DNA from: Candidatus Paracaedibacter symbiosus
Lineage (GTDB): Bacteria; Pseudomonadota; Alphaproteobacteria; Paracaedibacterales; Paracaedibacteraceae
Reading direction: 5' to 3'
DNA length: 64,000 nt
NCBI RefSeq assembly: GCF_000757605.1
Contig: NZ_JQAK01000001.1
Location: forward strand, 497,627-561,626
In this document: in pieces, positions 22,262-32,373 of the stretch
Position numbering within the stretch: position 1 is the stretch's first letter
How the letters are laid out: every line of letters begins with the position of its first letter
Program-made: the position numbers and the translations under genes
Notes under the pieces: model-generated
Database searches by the model: none
What the model saw: only the letters and a program-made list of their open reading frames with translations
What the model was told of the DNA's origin: nothing

Positions 22262-25200
22262 TTAAGATTGCTGTTCGAAGGAAACGTTCAACCCAAGTGA
22301 ACGTAACTCTTTGACCAAAACGTTAAATGATTCTGGAACACCTGCTTCCATATTGTCATCACCGCGGACTATTGCTTCATACACTTTGGTACGACCGGAA
22401 ACATCATCAGACTTAACTGTTAACATTTCTTGCAAAGTATAAGCAGCACCATAGGCTTCCAAGGCCCAAACTTCCATTTCCCCAAAGCGTTGACCACCAA
22501 ATTGCGCTTTACCGCCGAGTGGTTGCTGAGTGACCAAGCTATAAGGTCCAATAGAGCGGGCGTGAATCTTATCATCAACCAAATGGTGCAACTTCAACAT
22601 ATAAATGTAGCCAACTGTAATTTTTCGATCAAAAGGCTCACCCGTACGACCATCGATCAATGCCACCTGACCGGTGCTGTCAATACCTGCTTTATTCAAA
22701 GAATTTACGAGATCGTCGGATGTTGCTCCATCAAATACAGGTGTTGCCATGGGCACGCCTTTACGCAAGTTAGATGCCATTTCTATCAGATCTAAATCAT
22801 TCAAATTATGAAGTTCAGCTTTGTCATCCTCATTTTGATAAATGCCTTGAAGGCCTTTACGCACAGACTCAACAGAGGCATTGTTATGACGATATTCTTC
22901 CAACATGTGGTTAACTTGACGTCCAAGGCCTGCTGCAGCTGCTCCTAAGTGAGTTTCAAGAATTTGCCCAACGTTCATACGAGATGGCAACCCAAGAGGG
23001 TTCAAAATGATATCTAAAACTGTCCCATCTTCTAAATGTGGCATATCTTCTAAAGGCACGATACGGGAGACAACACCCTTGTTACCATGACGACCCGCCA
23101 TCTTATCTCCTGGTTGAACTTTACGCTTTGTAGCAATAAAGACTTTCACCATTTTCAAAACGCCTGGAGGAAGCTCGTCGCCAGCACGGAGTTTTTCAAC
23201 TTTGCCTTCAAACCAGTCTTGCAGACGCTGAACACTTTCATCCATCCGACGGGACATTGCTTCAAGATCGGCCATCACTGCATCATCATCGATGGAAATT
23301 TGACGCCATTGTCCTTTAGTAAATTCTGACAAAAGATCTGCATCAATTTTTGCACCGATCTCAATTCCTTTTGGCCCTGCAACAACTTTATGGCCTAGCA
23401 ATGCTTCTTCCAGGTTTTTATAGTAGTTACGTTCTAAAATTGCTCTTTCTGCATCGCGGTCCTTTGCCAAACGATCAATCTCTTGGCGTTCAATAGTAAG
23501 TGCACGTTCATCTTTATCAACACCACGGCGGGAAAAGACGCGAACTTCAACAACAGTTCCTGCAATTCCTGGCGGAACACGCAAAGAAGTATCACGAACA
23601 TCAGATGCCTTTTCACCAAAAATGGCGCGAAGCAATTTTTCTTCAGGCGTCATTGGCACTTCACCTTTCGGTGTCACTTTACCAACAAGAATATCGCCAG
23701 CCTTGACTTCAGCACCGATATAGACAATACCTGCTTCGTCAAGATTCCGTAATGATTCTTCGCCAACGTTTGGAATATCACGCGTAATTTCTTCATTGCC
23801 AAGCTTTGTGTCTCGCCCCATAACTTCAAATTCTTCGATGTGAACTGAAGTAAAGACATCATCTTGTGCAATACGTTCAGATAGAATAATTGAGTCTTCG
23901 AAGTTATAACCCTGCCAAGACAAGAAACCTACAAGAACATTGCGACCAAGAGCCAATTCACCAAGCTCTGTTGCTGGACCATCAGCAATGATGTCACCTT
24001 TAGCAACAATGTCACCCTTTTTCACCAGAGGTTTTTGGTTAATACATGTGCTCATATTGGAGCGTTGGAACTTTAACAGATTATAAATATCAACTCCAGG
24101 TGTGGATTCACCTTCCGCGCGTTCTGTGACGCGGACAACAATGCGACGACCGTCAACCATGTCAACAACACCGGCGCGCTTTGCAACAACACAAGCACCA
24201 GAGTCCCGCGCAACAACATGTTCCATTCCTGTGCCAATAAGGGGGGCTTCTGAACGAAGCAATGGCACAGCTTGACGCTGCATGTTTGACCCCATAAGCG
24301 CACGATTCGCGTCGTCATTTTCCAAAAACGGAATCAAAGAAGCTGCAACAGAAACCAACTGTTTTGGGGAAACGTCGATAAGCGTTACTTCCTCACGAGG
24401 AGCAATAATGTATTCTCCAGATTGACGGCAAGTAACATTTTCATCTAAAATCTCGTTACTTTCTCCCAATGTACTACTTGCCTGAGCAATAGTATGGCGC
24501 CCTTCTTCCATGGCCGTCAAATAAATCACATCATTCGTGACCACACCATCGATGACACGGCGATAAGGACTTTCGATAAACCCATATTGATTGACTCTAG
24601 CAAAGGTTGCGAGTGAGTTAATCAACCCAATATTTGGACCTTCTGGAGTTTCAATCGGACAGATACGACCATAGTGAGTTGGATGCACGTCACGAACTTC
24701 AAAGCCAGCACGCTCTCTTGATAAACCTCCAGGTCCAAGGGCAGACAAACGGCGCTTATGAGTAATTTCTGAAAGCGGGTTTGTTTGATCCATAAATTGT
24801 GACAATTGTGAGGAACCAAAAAATTCACGCACTACAGCAGCTGCAGGTTTTGCGTTAATTAAATCATGCGGCATAACAGAATCAATATCAACAGAGCTCA
24901 TCCGCTCACGAATTGCTCTTTCCATACGGGTCAACCCAACACGATATTGGTTTTCTAGCAATTCACCAACTGCCCTTACACGACGGTTACCAAGATTATC
25001 AATATCATCGATTTCACCACGACCATCTTTTAGATCCAAGAGAACCTTCAAAATGCAAAGCACATCTTCTTTGCGCAAAATTCGAATGTTATCACTTGTC
25101 TCAAGTGCAAGGCGCGCATTCATCTTTACCCGCCCAACAGATGACAAATCATAACGCTCAGCATCAAAAAATAGCCCCTTAAAGAGAAGTTCTGCGCCTT

Positions 25201-26434
25201 CTAAGGTTGGTGGTTCTCCCGGGCGCATGATGCGATAAATTTCAAACAATGCTTCTTCACGATTTTGCGTTTTATCAGCCATCAATGTATTCAGTAAATA
25301 TGGCCCAACGTTAACGTGATCAATGTAAAGCGTTGGAATTTCTTTAACATTAAGTTCAGCTAAAGCTTCCAATGTTTTTTCGGTAATCTCTTCACCGGCT
25401 TCGATGTAAATTTCCCCAGTTTGTTCATTGATGTATTCACGTGCAATGTAAAGGCCTGCAAGATCATCTGTTGTCAAAAGAACTTCTTTGAGACCATCCG
25501 TTGCAAGCTTGCGCGCAAGACGTGGTGTAATTTTAGTACTTGCTTCAGCAACAACTTGACCTGTTTCAGCATCGATCAAATCGCGAGATAACTTTACACC
25601 ACGCCATTTCATAGCATCAAAAGCTGTTTTCCAGCCACTCTTGTGTTTTGTATAAGTTACTGTGCTATAGAAATAATTTAAAATTTCTTCACGAGACATT
25701 CCCGCAATTAAATTAGCTGGGAGTGTTTCCCCCTTCGCTGCATACTCCTTGCGTAATTCAGCCGTCTCTTGTCCATCGATAGCCATCAAAAACGCTGTGA
25801 CAGGAAGCTTACGGCGACGGTCAATACGCACATGGATTAAATCTTTGGGATCGAATTCAAAGTCAAGCCAGGAACCACGATAAGGAACAACACGGGCAGC
25901 AAAAAGATATTTACCTGATGAGTGGCTTTTCCCTTTATCATGGTCAAAAAATACGCCTGGACTGCGATGCATTTGCGAGACAATTACACGCTCAATACCG
26001 TTAACAATGAAGGTTCCGTTATCAGTCATCAAGGGCATATCACCCATATAGACATCTTGTTCTTTGATATCACGAATGGAGCGTGAGCCAGTATCTTCAT
26101 CAATATCCCAAACAACGAGACGTAATGTTACTTTCAGTGGTGCAGCGAAAGTAAGCCCTCGCTGACGGCATTCATCTACATCGTACTTTGGTTTTTCAAG
26201 TTCGTATTTATAATACTCGAGCTGCGACTTCCCCGAAAAATCCTTTATAGGAAATGTAGATTTTAATACTTCATGTAAACCAATTTCTTCACGTTGGTGG
26301 TGGGGGACACTGATTTGCAAAAATTTATCATAGGAAGATTTCTGCAACTCGATGAGATTTGGCATAGGCGCTACTTCTTTAATACGCCCAAACCCTTTAC
26401 GAAACCTTTTCCGACCGGTAAATGATTTTACCAT
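22262..26434 (-). CDS. rpoB: DNA-directed RNA polymerase subunit beta
   Basis: Second catalytic subunit of RNA polymerase. The 1390-residue product contains the rifampicin-binding region ([20 protein letters not shown], then [10 protein letters not shown]) with wild-type residues at the classical resistance positions. Also present are [20 protein letters not shown] and the C-terminal region ending [11 protein letters not shown]. The gene is separated from rplL by 194 nt holding two hairpins, the usual place for control of the polymerase-to-ribosomal-protein ratio. Confidence 0.98.
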   Translation of the reverse strand: MVKSFTGRKRFRKGFGRIKEVAPMPNLIELQKSSYDKFLQISVPHHQREEIGLHEVLKSTFPIKDFSGKSQLEYYKYELEKPKYDVDECRQRGLTFAAPLKVTLRLVVWDIDEDTGSRSIRDIKEQDVYMGDMPLMTDNGTFIVNGIERVIVSQMHRSPGVFFDHDKGKSHSSGKYLFAARVVPYRGSWLDFEFDPKDLIHVRIDRRRKLPVTAFLMAIDGQETAELRKEYAAKGETLPANLIAGMSREEILNYFYSTVTYTKHKSGWKTAFDAMKWRGVKLSRDLIDAETGQVVAEASTKITPRLARKLATDGLKEVLLTTDDLAGLYIAREYINEQTGEIYIEAGEEITEKTLEALAELNVKEIPTLYIDHVNVGPYLLNTLMADKTQNREEALFEIYRIMRPGEPPTLEGAELLFKGLFFDAERYDLSSVGRVKMNARLALETSDNIRILRKEDVLCILKVLLDLKDGRGEIDDIDNLGNRRVRAVGELLENQYRVGLTRMERAIRERMSSVDIDSVMPHDLINAKPAAAVVREFFGSSQLSQFMDQTNPLSEITHKRRLSALGPGGLSRERAGFEVRDVHPTHYGRICPIETPEGPNIGLINSLATFARVNQYGFIESPYRRVIDGVVTNDVIYLTAMEEGRHTIAQASSTLGESNEILDENVTCRQSGEYIIAPREEVTLIDVSPKQLVSVAASLIPFLENDDANRALMGSNMQRQAVPLLRSEAPLIGTGMEHVVARDSGACVVAKRAGVVDMVDGRRIVVRVTERAEGESTPGVDIYNLLKFQRSNMSTCINQKPLVKKGDIVAKGDIIADGPATELGELALGRNVLVGFLSWQGYNFEDSIILSERIAQDDVFTSVHIEEFEVMGRDTKLGNEEITRDIPNVGEESLRNLDEAGIVYIGAEVKAGDILVGKVTPKGEVPMTPEEKLLRAIFGEKASDVRDTSLRVPPGIAGTVVEVRVFSRRGVDKDERALTIERQEIDRLAKDRDAERAILERNYYKNLEEALLGHKVVAGPKGIEIGAKIDADLLSEFTKGQWRQISIDDDAVMADLEAMSRRMDESVQRLQDWFEGKVEKLRAGDELPPGVLKMVKVFIATKRKVQPGDKMAGRHGNKGVVSRIVPLEDMPHLEDGTVLDIILNPLGLPSRMNVGQILETHLGAAAAGLGRQVNHMLEEYRHNNASVESVRKGLQGIYQNEDDKAELHNLNDLDLIEMASNLRKGVPMATPVFDGATSDDLVNSLNKAGIDSTGQVALIDGRTGEPFDRKITVGYIYMLKLHHLVDDKIHARSIGPYSLVTQQPLGGKAQFGGQRFGEMEVWALEAYGAAYTLQEMLTVKSDDVSGRTKVYEAIVRGDDNMEAGVPESFNVLVKELRSLGLNVSFEQQS

Positions 26435-26537
26435 TGATTCCCTCTCTTCAAGACTACTTAGTAAACAAAAATTGCCTCAACACCTATAGTCAACAAAATG
26501 GTGTTTTATACCAAAGCTGAGTATACACATGCCAAAA

Positions 26538-26582
26538 AACAACTCATCGATAACGGCCTTTTACCGTTATTGATGAATTGTT
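26538..26582 (-). terminator. Intrinsic terminator/attenuator between rplL and rpoB
   Basis: Nineteen-base arms (26538-26556 and 26564-26582) pair with only two mismatches, both G-U compatible in one orientation, around a 7-nt loop. On the minus strand the hairpin is followed directly by six U residues. Because rpoB lies downstream with no obvious promoter, this is best read as a leaky attenuator that lowers rpoBC relative to rplJL. Confidence 0.75.
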
Positions 26583-26588
26583 CAGAAT

Positions 26589-26616
26589 ATTACAGAGAGC
26601 TTCCGCTCTCCGTAAT
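26589..26616. other. Second hairpin in the rplL-rpoB gap
   Basis: ATTACAGAGAGC / GCTCTCCGTAAT form 12-base arms with one mismatch around a UUCC-type 4-nt loop, 12 nt after the rplL stop. No U-tract follows. It could be a 3' stabiliser or an RNase III/E processing element acting with the adjacent terminator-like hairpin. Confidence 0.6.
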
Positions 26617-26628
26617 TGAAAGCTAAAC

Positions 26629-27003
26629 TTATTTAAGTTCGACTTTTGCACCAGCGTCTTCGATTTGCTTTTTGAGTTTTTCAGCTTCATCTTTAGAAAC
26701 ACCTTGCTTAACTGCCTTTGGAGCAGCTTCAACTAAGTCTTTTGCTTCTTTCAAGCCAAGACCGGTAATTTCACGAACAACTTTAATCGCGTTGATCTTG
26801 TTTGCACCAGCATCAGTCAAAACAACATCGAATTCAGACTTTACTTCAGCGGCTTCAGCAGCCATACCTGCAACTGCAGCAACAGCTACAGGAGCAGCAG
26901 CAGAAACACCCCAGTGTTCTTCAAGCTTTTTAGAAAGTTCAGCAGCTTCAAGAACTGAGAGCTTTGATAATTCTTCGACGATTTTATCGAGATTTGCAGA
27001 CAT
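26629..27003 (-). CDS. rplL: 50S ribosomal protein L7/L12
   Basis: bL12 stalk protein that recruits translational GTPases. The 124 residues comprise an N-terminal dimerisation helix (about 1-35), an Ala/Val-rich hinge ([20 protein letters not shown]) and the C-terminal factor-binding domain with [23 protein letters not shown]. It is 35 nt downstream of rplJ. Confidence 0.97.
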   Translation of the reverse strand: MSANLDKIVEELSKLSVLEAAELSKKLEEHWGVSAAAPVAVAAVAGMAAEAAEVKSEFDVVLTDAGANKINAIKVVREITGLGLKEAKDLVEAAPKAVKQGVSKDEAEKLKKQIEDAGAKVELK

Positions 27004-27038
27004 ATTATAACTCCTTCTAACTTTTTTTAATTCAAGGT

Positions 27039-27551
27039 TTATTCACCACGACCACGAGCAGCGATAACGCGTGCCACCAATGAGGCAGGCTCTTTTGCCA
27101 AAACGGCAAGTCTTGTTGCTGGTGTGTTGATAATTGCAATAATCTTACTACGTAGTTCATCAAGTGATGGCAACTTAGCAAGCGCATCAACAGCTTGTTC
27201 ATTGAGGATTTGACCATCTAGGTACCCACCAACGAGTTGTAGCTTGTTGTTACTGTTTGCAAACTTAGCAGCAACTTTCGCTGCACTGACAGGGTCATTT
27301 TGAGAAATTGCCAACGCTGTTGGACCTTCGAGCATATCGCTCAAACCTTCCAAGCTTGTTCCCTGTACAGCAATGCGGGCGAGAGTGTTTTTCAAAACCT
27401 TGAACTCTACACCAGCTTCACGCATTTGGCGACGAAGTTCGGAAACTTCAGACACTGTGAGACCAGATTGACGGGTCACGACAACACTTACAGCATTCGC
27501 TAACTTTTCGCGTACTTGTGAAACCAGTTCTTCTTTTTCTGAACGGTTCAT
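27039..27551 (-). CDS. rplJ: 50S ribosomal protein L10
   Basis: uL10 anchors L7/L12 dimers to the stalk and in many bacteria represses its own leader. The start at 27551 ([10 protein letters not shown], 170 residues) sits behind AAGGAGTG. The frame extends upstream to 27611, but that part is the structured leader RNA. Motifs include [20 protein letters not shown] and [11 protein letters not shown]. Confidence 0.96.
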   Translation of the reverse strand: MNRSEKEELVSQVREKLANAVSVVVTRQSGLTVSEVSELRRQMREAGVEFKVLKNTLARIAVQGTSLEGLSDMLEGPTALAISQNDPVSAAKVAAKFANSNNKLQLVGGYLDGQILNEQAVDALAKLPSLDELRSKIIAIINTPATRLAVLAKEPASLVARVIAARGRGE

Positions 27552-27599
27552 CTTAACACTCCTTAACAGTTTTCCTCGTAACCGAGGACTTAAAATCTG

Positions 27600-27735
27600 A
27601 CGCCGAAGCATCAGTTATTTTCTGTCCCAGAAGGAGTTATCTTTAAAAACTTCTTCCTTCCGTCTCTTGCAGGCAGTTCCCTATTAAACCATCTTCATGG
27701 AACCTACAGTCTTGGACAGCGATGGGAGAACCCCC
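27600..27735 (-). ncRNA. Ribosomal L10 leader (autoregulatory mRNA structure)
   Basis: The untranslated RNA before rplJ contains the conserved L10-leader elements: GACTGTAGGTTCC, then AATAGGGAACTGCCTGCAAGAG, followed by complementary segments. In known cases L10(L12)n binds this kink-turn structure and blocks rplJL translation. Boundaries are approximate. The assignment rests on motif recognition and position between rplA and rplJ. Confidence 0.75.
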
Positions 27736-27740
27736 CACCG

Positions 27741-27764
27741 TTTAAACGGTTAACACCGTTTAAA
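27741..27764. other. Perfect hairpin abutting the rplA stop
   Basis: TTTAAACGGT and ACCGTTTAAA form a perfect 10-bp stem with a 4-nt loop, immediately after the rplA stop codon. On the minus strand it is followed by CGGTGGGGGG rather than U residues, so it is more likely a stability or processing element before the L10 leader than a terminator. Confidence 0.6.
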
Positions 27765-28454
27765 TTACTTTGATTCGATGTTAAATTTGACTGATGGCCC
27801 CATTGTGGAACCAAGAGAAAGGGATTTAACATATGTACCTTTAACACCAGTTGGTTTTGCTTTTTGGATTGCATCCATGTAAGCAGCAATATTTTCAACC
27901 AAAGCTTGCTCCGAAAAACTTGCTTTCCCAACGCCAGAATGGACAATACCTGCTTTTTCAGCTCGGTATTCGACTTGGCCTCCCTTAACAGCTTTAACGA
28001 CGTTAGCAATATCCATTGTCACTGTGTTAAGTTTTGGGTTTGGCATCAACCCACGTGGCCCTAATATACGACCTACGCGACCTACAACACCCATCATATC
28101 TGGAGTTGCAATACAACGGTCGAACTGAATGTCGCCTGCCTGGATCTTTTCCGCCAAATCTTCCGCCCCAACAATATCTGCACCAGCCTCTAACGCTTCT
28201 TGAGCTTTTGGTCCTTTAGCAAATACGGCAACGCGGTAGGTTTTACCAGTTCCATGGGGCAACTGAACTACACCCCGAAGATTCTGGTCAGCTTTTCGCG
28301 GATCGATATTTAAGTTAACAGCAATTTCAATTGTTTCATCGAACTTGGCTGTCGCATGTGATTTAATGAGCTTAACAGCTTCTTCAATAGTATATGCTTT
28401 TTCGGTATCTAGACCTTCATATACTTTTTTCAATCTTTTTCCAACATGTGCCAT
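27765..28454 (-). CDS. rplA: 50S ribosomal protein L1
   Basis: uL1 forms the mobile L1 stalk at the E site. With start 28454 ([15 protein letters not shown]) it has 229 residues and begins 4 nt after rplK. An extension to 28502 overlaps rplK and is Trp-rich and unconserved. Signatures include [42 protein letters not shown] and the KKAKP-type C-terminal region. Confidence 0.97.
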   Translation of the reverse strand: MAHVGKRLKKVYEGLDTEKAYTIEEAVKLIKSHATAKFDETIEIAVNLNIDPRKADQNLRGVVQLPHGTGKTYRVAVFAKGPKAQEALEAGADIVGAEDLAEKIQAGDIQFDRCIATPDMMGVVGRVGRILGPRGLMPNPKLNTVTMDIANVVKAVKGGQVEYRAEKAGIVHSGVGKASFSEQALVENIAAYMDAIQKAKPTGVKGTYVKSLSLGSTMGPSVKFNIESK

Positions 28455-28458
28455 TATC

Positions 28459-28887
28459 TTACTCCACCACTTCCAAGCCCATTGAACGAGCGGAACCAGC
28501 AATCATCTGGCTTGCAGCATCTAGATCGTGCGCATTAAGATCTGCCTTTTTCTTTTCAGCAATTTCACGGACTTGTGCCCACGTTACCTGACCAGCTACA
28601 TCACGACCGGGTGCTTGAGACCCCTTTTTCAACTCTGCAGCTTTCTTCAAAAAATAGCTCGCAGGTGGGGTTTTCATCACAAATGAAAATGTACGATCTG
28701 CGTAAGCAGTGATAACAACTGGAATCGGCATACCAGGCTCCATGCCTTGTGTTTGCGCGTTGAACGCTTTACAAAATTCCATAATGTTCAAACCACGTTG
28801 TCCCAAAGCTGGACCAATAGGTGGTGATGGATTTGCTTTCCCCGCAGGTACTTGCAACTTTACATAACCTGTAATTTTTTTTGCCAT
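28459..28887 (-). CDS. rplK: 50S ribosomal protein L11
   Basis: uL11 with 23S rRNA forms the GTPase-associated centre and the thiostrepton site. The 142 residues include the proline-rich [20 protein letters not shown] segment, which contacts thiopeptides, and the C-terminal RNA-binding domain. The 89-nt gap after nusG holds small hairpins (for example GAGATA-GCCA-TATCTC) but no clear promoter. Confidence 0.97.
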   Translation of the reverse strand: MAKKITGYVKLQVPAGKANPSPPIGPALGQRGLNIMEFCKAFNAQTQGMEPGMPIPVVITAYADRTFSFVMKTPPASYFLKKAAELKKGSQAPGRDVAGQVTWAQVREIAEKKKADLNAHDLDAASQMIAGSARSMGLEVVE

Positions 28888-28976
28888 AACTAACCTCAGT
28901 TAATTGTTTTTTCTATCTGAGTGGCGGTTTGAGATATGGCTATCTCTCCCACCGACTACCCTGAACAAATCAGGAC

Positions 28977-29510
28977 CTACGCGATTTTTTCTACTTGATT
29001 AAACTCAAGTTCAACGGGTGTAGGACGGCCGAAGATCATTACAGAAACTTTGAGTCGTGATTTTTCACTATCCACTTCTTCAACGATCCCATTAAAGGAA
29101 GCAAACGGACCATCAGAAACGCGAACCTGCTCACCCACTTCAAATTCAACCATGTGGCGTGGGCGCTCAATGGATTCTTGAACCTGCTGCATAATACGGG
29201 AAACTTCAGCTTCTGAAATTGGGCTAGGCTTACCACGGCTACCGAGAAAGCCAGATACCTTCGGGGTATTACGTACAAGGTGCCATGTTTCGTCATTGAG
29301 ATCCATCTTTACAATGACATAACCAGGAAAATAATTTTTTTCGACATTAACTTTATTACCACGTCGAATTTCAATAACTTCTTCTGAAGGGACAAGAATG
29401 TCGCCAAAGAACTCTTGCAAACCTTTTTTTACAGCTTGTTCATTCAGTGCTTGGGCCACTTTCTTTTCAAAACCGGAATAAACATTTACTACATACCAAC
29501 GAAGAGCCAT
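28977..29510 (-). CDS. nusG: Transcription termination/antitermination protein NusG
   Basis: Binds RNA polymerase and couples it to Rho or the ribosome. The 177-residue protein has the NGN domain (RWYVVNVYSGFEKKVAQAL, NYFPGYVIVKMDL, VSGFLGS) at about 1-115. The KOW domain (EVGEQVRVSDGPFASFNGIVEEVD) is near 125-150. It lies 56 nt after secE. Confidence 0.97.
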   Translation of the reverse strand: MALRWYVVNVYSGFEKKVAQALNEQAVKKGLQEFFGDILVPSEEVIEIRRGNKVNVEKNYFPGYVIVKMDLNDETWHLVRNTPKVSGFLGSRGKPSPISEAEVSRIMQQVQESIERPRHMVEFEVGEQVRVSDGPFASFNGIVEEVDSEKSRLKVSVMIFGRPTPVELEFNQVEKIA

Positions 29511-29566
29511 TACTAATCACACCCCTGAATTTAAAGACTTATCTATACAACAATTACACCACGAAT

Positions 29567-29781
29567 TTATCGGCCAAACCCCAAAATAAATTCAATAATT
29601 TTATAGGAAATTTGATCAACAAGCGCGAAGTAAATTGCCGCAATAACTGCAAAAATAAAAACAAATGACGTCGTTAGGGTGGTTTCACGACGAGACGGCC
29701 AAGTTACTTTTTTGACTTCTTGACGAACTTGAGGAATAAATTCCATCACTTGCGTGACAATACTTTTTTTTCAGTGGTCAT
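29567..29781 (-). CDS. secE: Protein translocase subunit SecE, possible one-base frameshift near the start
   Basis: Single-span subunit of the Sec translocon. The conserved part reads FIPQVRQEVKKVTWPSRRET, followed by one hydrophobic segment. This frame can start only at GTG 29749 or ATG 29746, neither with a ribosome site. An ATG at 29781 with AAGGA 4 nt upstream reads MTTEKK, then leaves the frame at a run of eight A (plus-strand T 29764-29771). Nine A would give a 71-residue SecE starting MTTEKKSIVTQVMEF. As written, the upstream frame ends as an 11-codon peptide whose TGA overlaps ATG 29746, so termination-reinitiation is an alternative. Confidence 0.85.
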
Positions 29782-29822
29782 TTTGTCCTTACTTTCTTCA
29801 CTAGAAAGCCCCAAACGCAAAA

Positions 29823-29899
29823 TGGCAGGAGTGGTGGGTCTCGAACCCGCAACCTTCGGTTTTGGAGACCGACGCTCTAGCCAATTGAGCTACACTCCT
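29823..29899 (-). tRNA. trnW: tRNA-Trp (CCA anticodon)
   Basis: Seven-base acceptor arms AGGAGTG / CACTCCT, a D-arm with GCTCAATTGGC, anticodon loop CTCCAAA with anticodon CCA, and a T-arm GGGTTCGAGACCC. The 3' CCA is encoded in the DNA (29825-29823). It sits between tuf2 and secE, a widespread bacterial arrangement. Confidence 0.97.
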
Positions 29900-29966
29900 G
29901 CAACGTTAAGACTTTATAGATCTTTTGCTTTTATATCGCAGAAACCCTATAAAGTCTACAACTTTA

Positions 29967-31157
29967 TTATTTAACGATCTTAGCGACGACACCAGCACCA
30001 ACAGTACGGTTTCCTTCACGAATCGCAAACCGTAGACCTTCGTCCATCGCAATCGGTGAAATCAACTCAACAATCATATTGACATTGTCACCTGGCATTA
30101 CCATTTCAACTCCTTCAGGAAGTTTTACAGTACCTGTAACGTCTGTTGTACGGAAGTAGAACTGTGGACGATAGTTACCAAAGAACGCTGTGTGACGACC
30201 GCCTTCTTCTTTTGTCAAGATATAGCATTCACCTTCGAACACTGTATGCGGTGTAATCGACCCAGGCGCTGCCAAAACTTGACCACGTTCAACATCTTCA
30301 CGTTTTGTTCCGCGAAGCAACGCACCAATGTTATCCCCTGCTTGACCTTGATCAAGCAGTTTGCGGAACATTTCAACACCAGTACACACTGTCTTTTGAG
30401 TGTCGCGAATACCAACAATTTCCACTTCTTCACCAACTTTAATAACACCCCGTTCAACACGACCTGTCACCACAGTCCCGCGACCTGATATGGAGAATAC
30501 GTCTTCAATTGGCAACAAGAATGGACGATCTATTGCGCGTTCTGGTTGTGGAATGTAAGTGTCGACAGCTTCCATCAATTTCAAAATCGCTTCGCGACCA
30601 ATTGCCTCGTCACGACCTTCAAGAGCACATAATGCAGAACCACGAACAACAGGGATGTCATCACCTGGAAAGTCATAGGAGGAAAGAAGTTCACGAACCT
30701 CAAGCTCAACCAAATCCAACAATTCTGGGTCATCAACCATGTCAACTTTATTCATGAAAACAACAAGCGCTGGAACACCAACCTGACGGGCAAGCAAGAT
30801 GTGTTCACGAGTTTGTGGCATTGGGCCGTCAGCTGCTGAAACAACAAGAATACCGCCGTCCATCTGCGCCGCACCTGTGATCATGTTCTTAACATAGTCA
30901 GCGTGTCCTGGACAGTCAACGTGTGCATAGTGTCGATTAGCAGTTTCGTATTCAACGTGGGCTGTTGAAATCGTAATACCACGGGCTCTTTCTTCAGGAG
31001 CTTTGTCGATTTGATCGTAAGCTGTGAATTGTGCACCACCGGTTTCAGCCAGTACTTTTGTAATCGCTGCTGTGAGTGATGTCTTACCATGGTCAACGTG
31101 ACCAATCGTTCCGATGTTACAATGCGGCTTATTGCGCTCAAACTTTGACTTGGACAT
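29967..31157 (-). CDS. tuf: Elongation factor Tu, copy 2
   Basis: A second full-length EF-Tu, with the same 396 residues as copy 1. The differences I noticed are one silent change near codon 30 and silent changes in the first few codons, so the rest looks homogenised by gene conversion. The gene lies between tRNA-Gly and tRNA-Trp, mirroring the tRNA-tufB cluster of many proteobacteria. It probably shares the promoter before tRNA-Tyr. Confidence 0.98.
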   Translation of the reverse strand: MSKSKFERNKPHCNIGTIGHVDHGKTSLTAAITKVLAETGGAQFTAYDQIDKAPEERARGITISTAHVEYETANRHYAHVDCPGHADYVKNMITGAAQMDGGILVVSAADGPMPQTREHILLARQVGVPALVVFMNKVDMVDDPELLDLVELEVRELLSSYDFPGDDIPVVRGSALCALEGRDEAIGREAILKLMEAVDTYIPQPERAIDRPFLLPIEDVFSISGRGTVVTGRVERGVIKVGEEVEIVGIRDTQKTVCTGVEMFRKLLDQGQAGDNIGALLRGTKREDVERGQVLAAPGSITPHTVFEGECYILTKEEGGRHTAFFGNYRPQFYFRTTDVTGTVKLPEGVEMVMPGDNVNMIVELISPIAMDEGLRFAIREGNRTVGAGVVAKIVK

Positions 31158-31201
31158 ACCTAAAACACCTTGCTGATGAATTCATAAACTCAAAAATAAA
31201 A

Positions 31202-31275
31202 TGGAGCGGGTGAAGGGAATCGAACCCTCATGACCAGCTTGGAAGGCTGGGGCTTTACCACTAAGCTACACCCGC
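31202..31275 (-). tRNA. trnG: tRNA-Gly (TCC anticodon)
   Basis: Acceptor arms GCGGGTG / CACCCGC, D-loop GCTTAGTGGTAAAGC, anticodon stem-loop CAGCCTTCCAAGCTGG with anticodon TCC, T-arm GAGGGTTCGATTCCCTTC. CCA is encoded. It lies 10 nt after tRNA-Tyr, so the two are co-transcribed. Confidence 0.97.
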
Positions 31276-31285
31276 ATAAACTTTA

Positions 31286-31371
31286 TGGTGGAGGGAGAAG
31301 GATTCGAACCTACGTAGACATACGTCGGCAGATTTACAGTCTGCTGCCTTTGACCGCTCGGCCATCCCTCC
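31286..31371 (-). tRNA. trnY: tRNA-Tyr (GTA anticodon)
   Basis: A class II tRNA with a long variable arm (CCGACGTATGTCTACG). Acceptor GGAGGGA pairs with TCCCTCC. The anticodon loop is CTGTAAA with anticodon GTA. CCA is encoded. It is the first gene of the tRNA-tuf2-secE-nusG transcript, about 7 nt after the predicted start site. Confidence 0.97.
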
Positions 31372-31384
31372 AGCACATACTGAT

Positions 31385-31414
31385 TTATTAGAAGATTTGC
31401 GTATCGTCTGTCAA
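31385..31414 (-). promoter_or_regulatory. Promoter for tRNA-Tyr/tRNA-Gly/tuf2/tRNA-Trp/secE/nusG
   Basis: A perfect -35 TTGACA (31414-31409) and a -10 TAATAA (31390-31385) have an 18-nt spacer on the minus strand. The predicted start falls about 7 nt upstream of the mature tRNA-Tyr 5' end, typical for stable-RNA promoters. The region is shared with the divergent rlmB gene. Confidence 0.7.
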
Positions 31415-31455
31415 TGGTCTATTTTAAGAAAAGGTAATTTTTTTAGGAATTTTCA

Positions 31456-32193
31456 ATGAAAAATAAAAATGGACGCATTTGGCTTTATGGGATTCATGCT
31501 TGCACAGCCGCTTTAAAAAATGAAGAACGTATACTCTATGAGGTTGCTTTACTTGGAGAAAAGTCTCTTGAAACTGTGATTTCAGGAGTGGACGTTCCTG
31601 CCAGCAAAATCAAAACCGTTGATAAACTTTGGTTTGAAAATAAATTTAATGTCGGGGCTGTCCATCAAGGAATTGCCGTTCAAGTCTCCGCTTTGCCGCG
31701 CTATTCTTTTGAAGAGTTGGAGGAAGTGAATACTCCCAATCAACTTATCATTATTTTAGATCAAGTAAGTGATCCTCATAACGTGGGTGCTATCATTCGT
31801 TCAGCCGCCGCTTTTGGTGCGAAAGCCTTGATTATGACTGACCGGAATGCGCCTGAAGAATCGGGTGTTTTAGCCAAAAGCGCAAGTGGCGCCTTAGAAC
31901 TAGTGCCCATTATTCGCTGCACAAATTTAATGCAAACCATTGATAAATTGAAAAAAATTGGTTTTTGGACTTATGGTTTTGCTGAAAATGGGACAACAAC
32001 GCTTCAAAAAGCCGATTTTACGGGTAAAGTTGCGTTGATTTTAGGAGCTGAAGGAAAAGGAATGCGACGTCTGACCTTTGAAAACTGCGATTTCCTGATT
32101 CGTCTGGAAACGGCAGAAGCCTTTTCCACCTTGAATGTTTCAAATGCAGCCGCAATTGCATTGTATTCCGTTTATTGTCAGCAGCAAGGCTAA
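31456..32193 (+). CDS. rlmB: 23S rRNA 2'-O-ribose guanosine methyltransferase (SpoU family)
   Basis: TrmH/SpoU-family methyltransferase, probably RlmB for G2251 of 23S rRNA. The 245-residue protein has an N-terminal substrate-binding domain (LYGIHACTAALKNEERIL). The SPOUT knot motifs are LDQVSDPHNVGAIIRSAAAFGA, ILGAEGKGMRRL and LNVSNAAAIALY. It is divergent from the tRNA-Tyr cluster. A weak TTGCGT-17-TATTTT pair at 31397-31425 overlaps the opposite promoter. The exact substrate is inferred from family similarity. Confidence 0.9.
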   Translation: MKNKNGRIWLYGIHACTAALKNEERILYEVALLGEKSLETVISGVDVPASKIKTVDKLWFENKFNVGAVHQGIAVQVSALPRYSFEELEEVNTPNQLIIILDQVSDPHNVGAIIRSAAAFGAKALIMTDRNAPEESGVLAKSASGALELVPIIRCTNLMQTIDKLKKIGFWTYGFAENGTTTLQKADFTGKVALILGAEGKGMRRLTFENCDFLIRLETAEAFSTLNVSNAAAIALYSVYCQQQG

Positions 32194-32215
32194 TTTCAGA
32201 ACTCTATTTTGGAGA

Positions 32216-32242
32216 GACCCTAACCCCTACCTATTTAGGGTC
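32216..32242 (+). terminator. Hairpin terminator after rlmB
   Basis: GACCCTAA pairs with TTAGGGTC over an 11-nt loop about 22 nt after the rlmB stop. It is followed by CCTTTACTTCT, a moderately T-rich tail. Probably the end of the rlmB message. Confidence 0.55.
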
Positions 32243-32373
32243 CCTTTACTTCTCAATTGGCAGAGAAAACTTTACAAATTCAATCTGATAGGTAAATAAA
32301 TCCGTTTTTAAAAGGTTCTCCACCATCTAATTGAGATTGTCTCTTTAACGGCAACCAATAAAGTTATTGATCT

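Noticed and set aside
29720-29974. Plus-strand frame across tRNA-Trp
   Set aside because: It covers a clear tRNA gene on the other strand and has no recognisable protein features.
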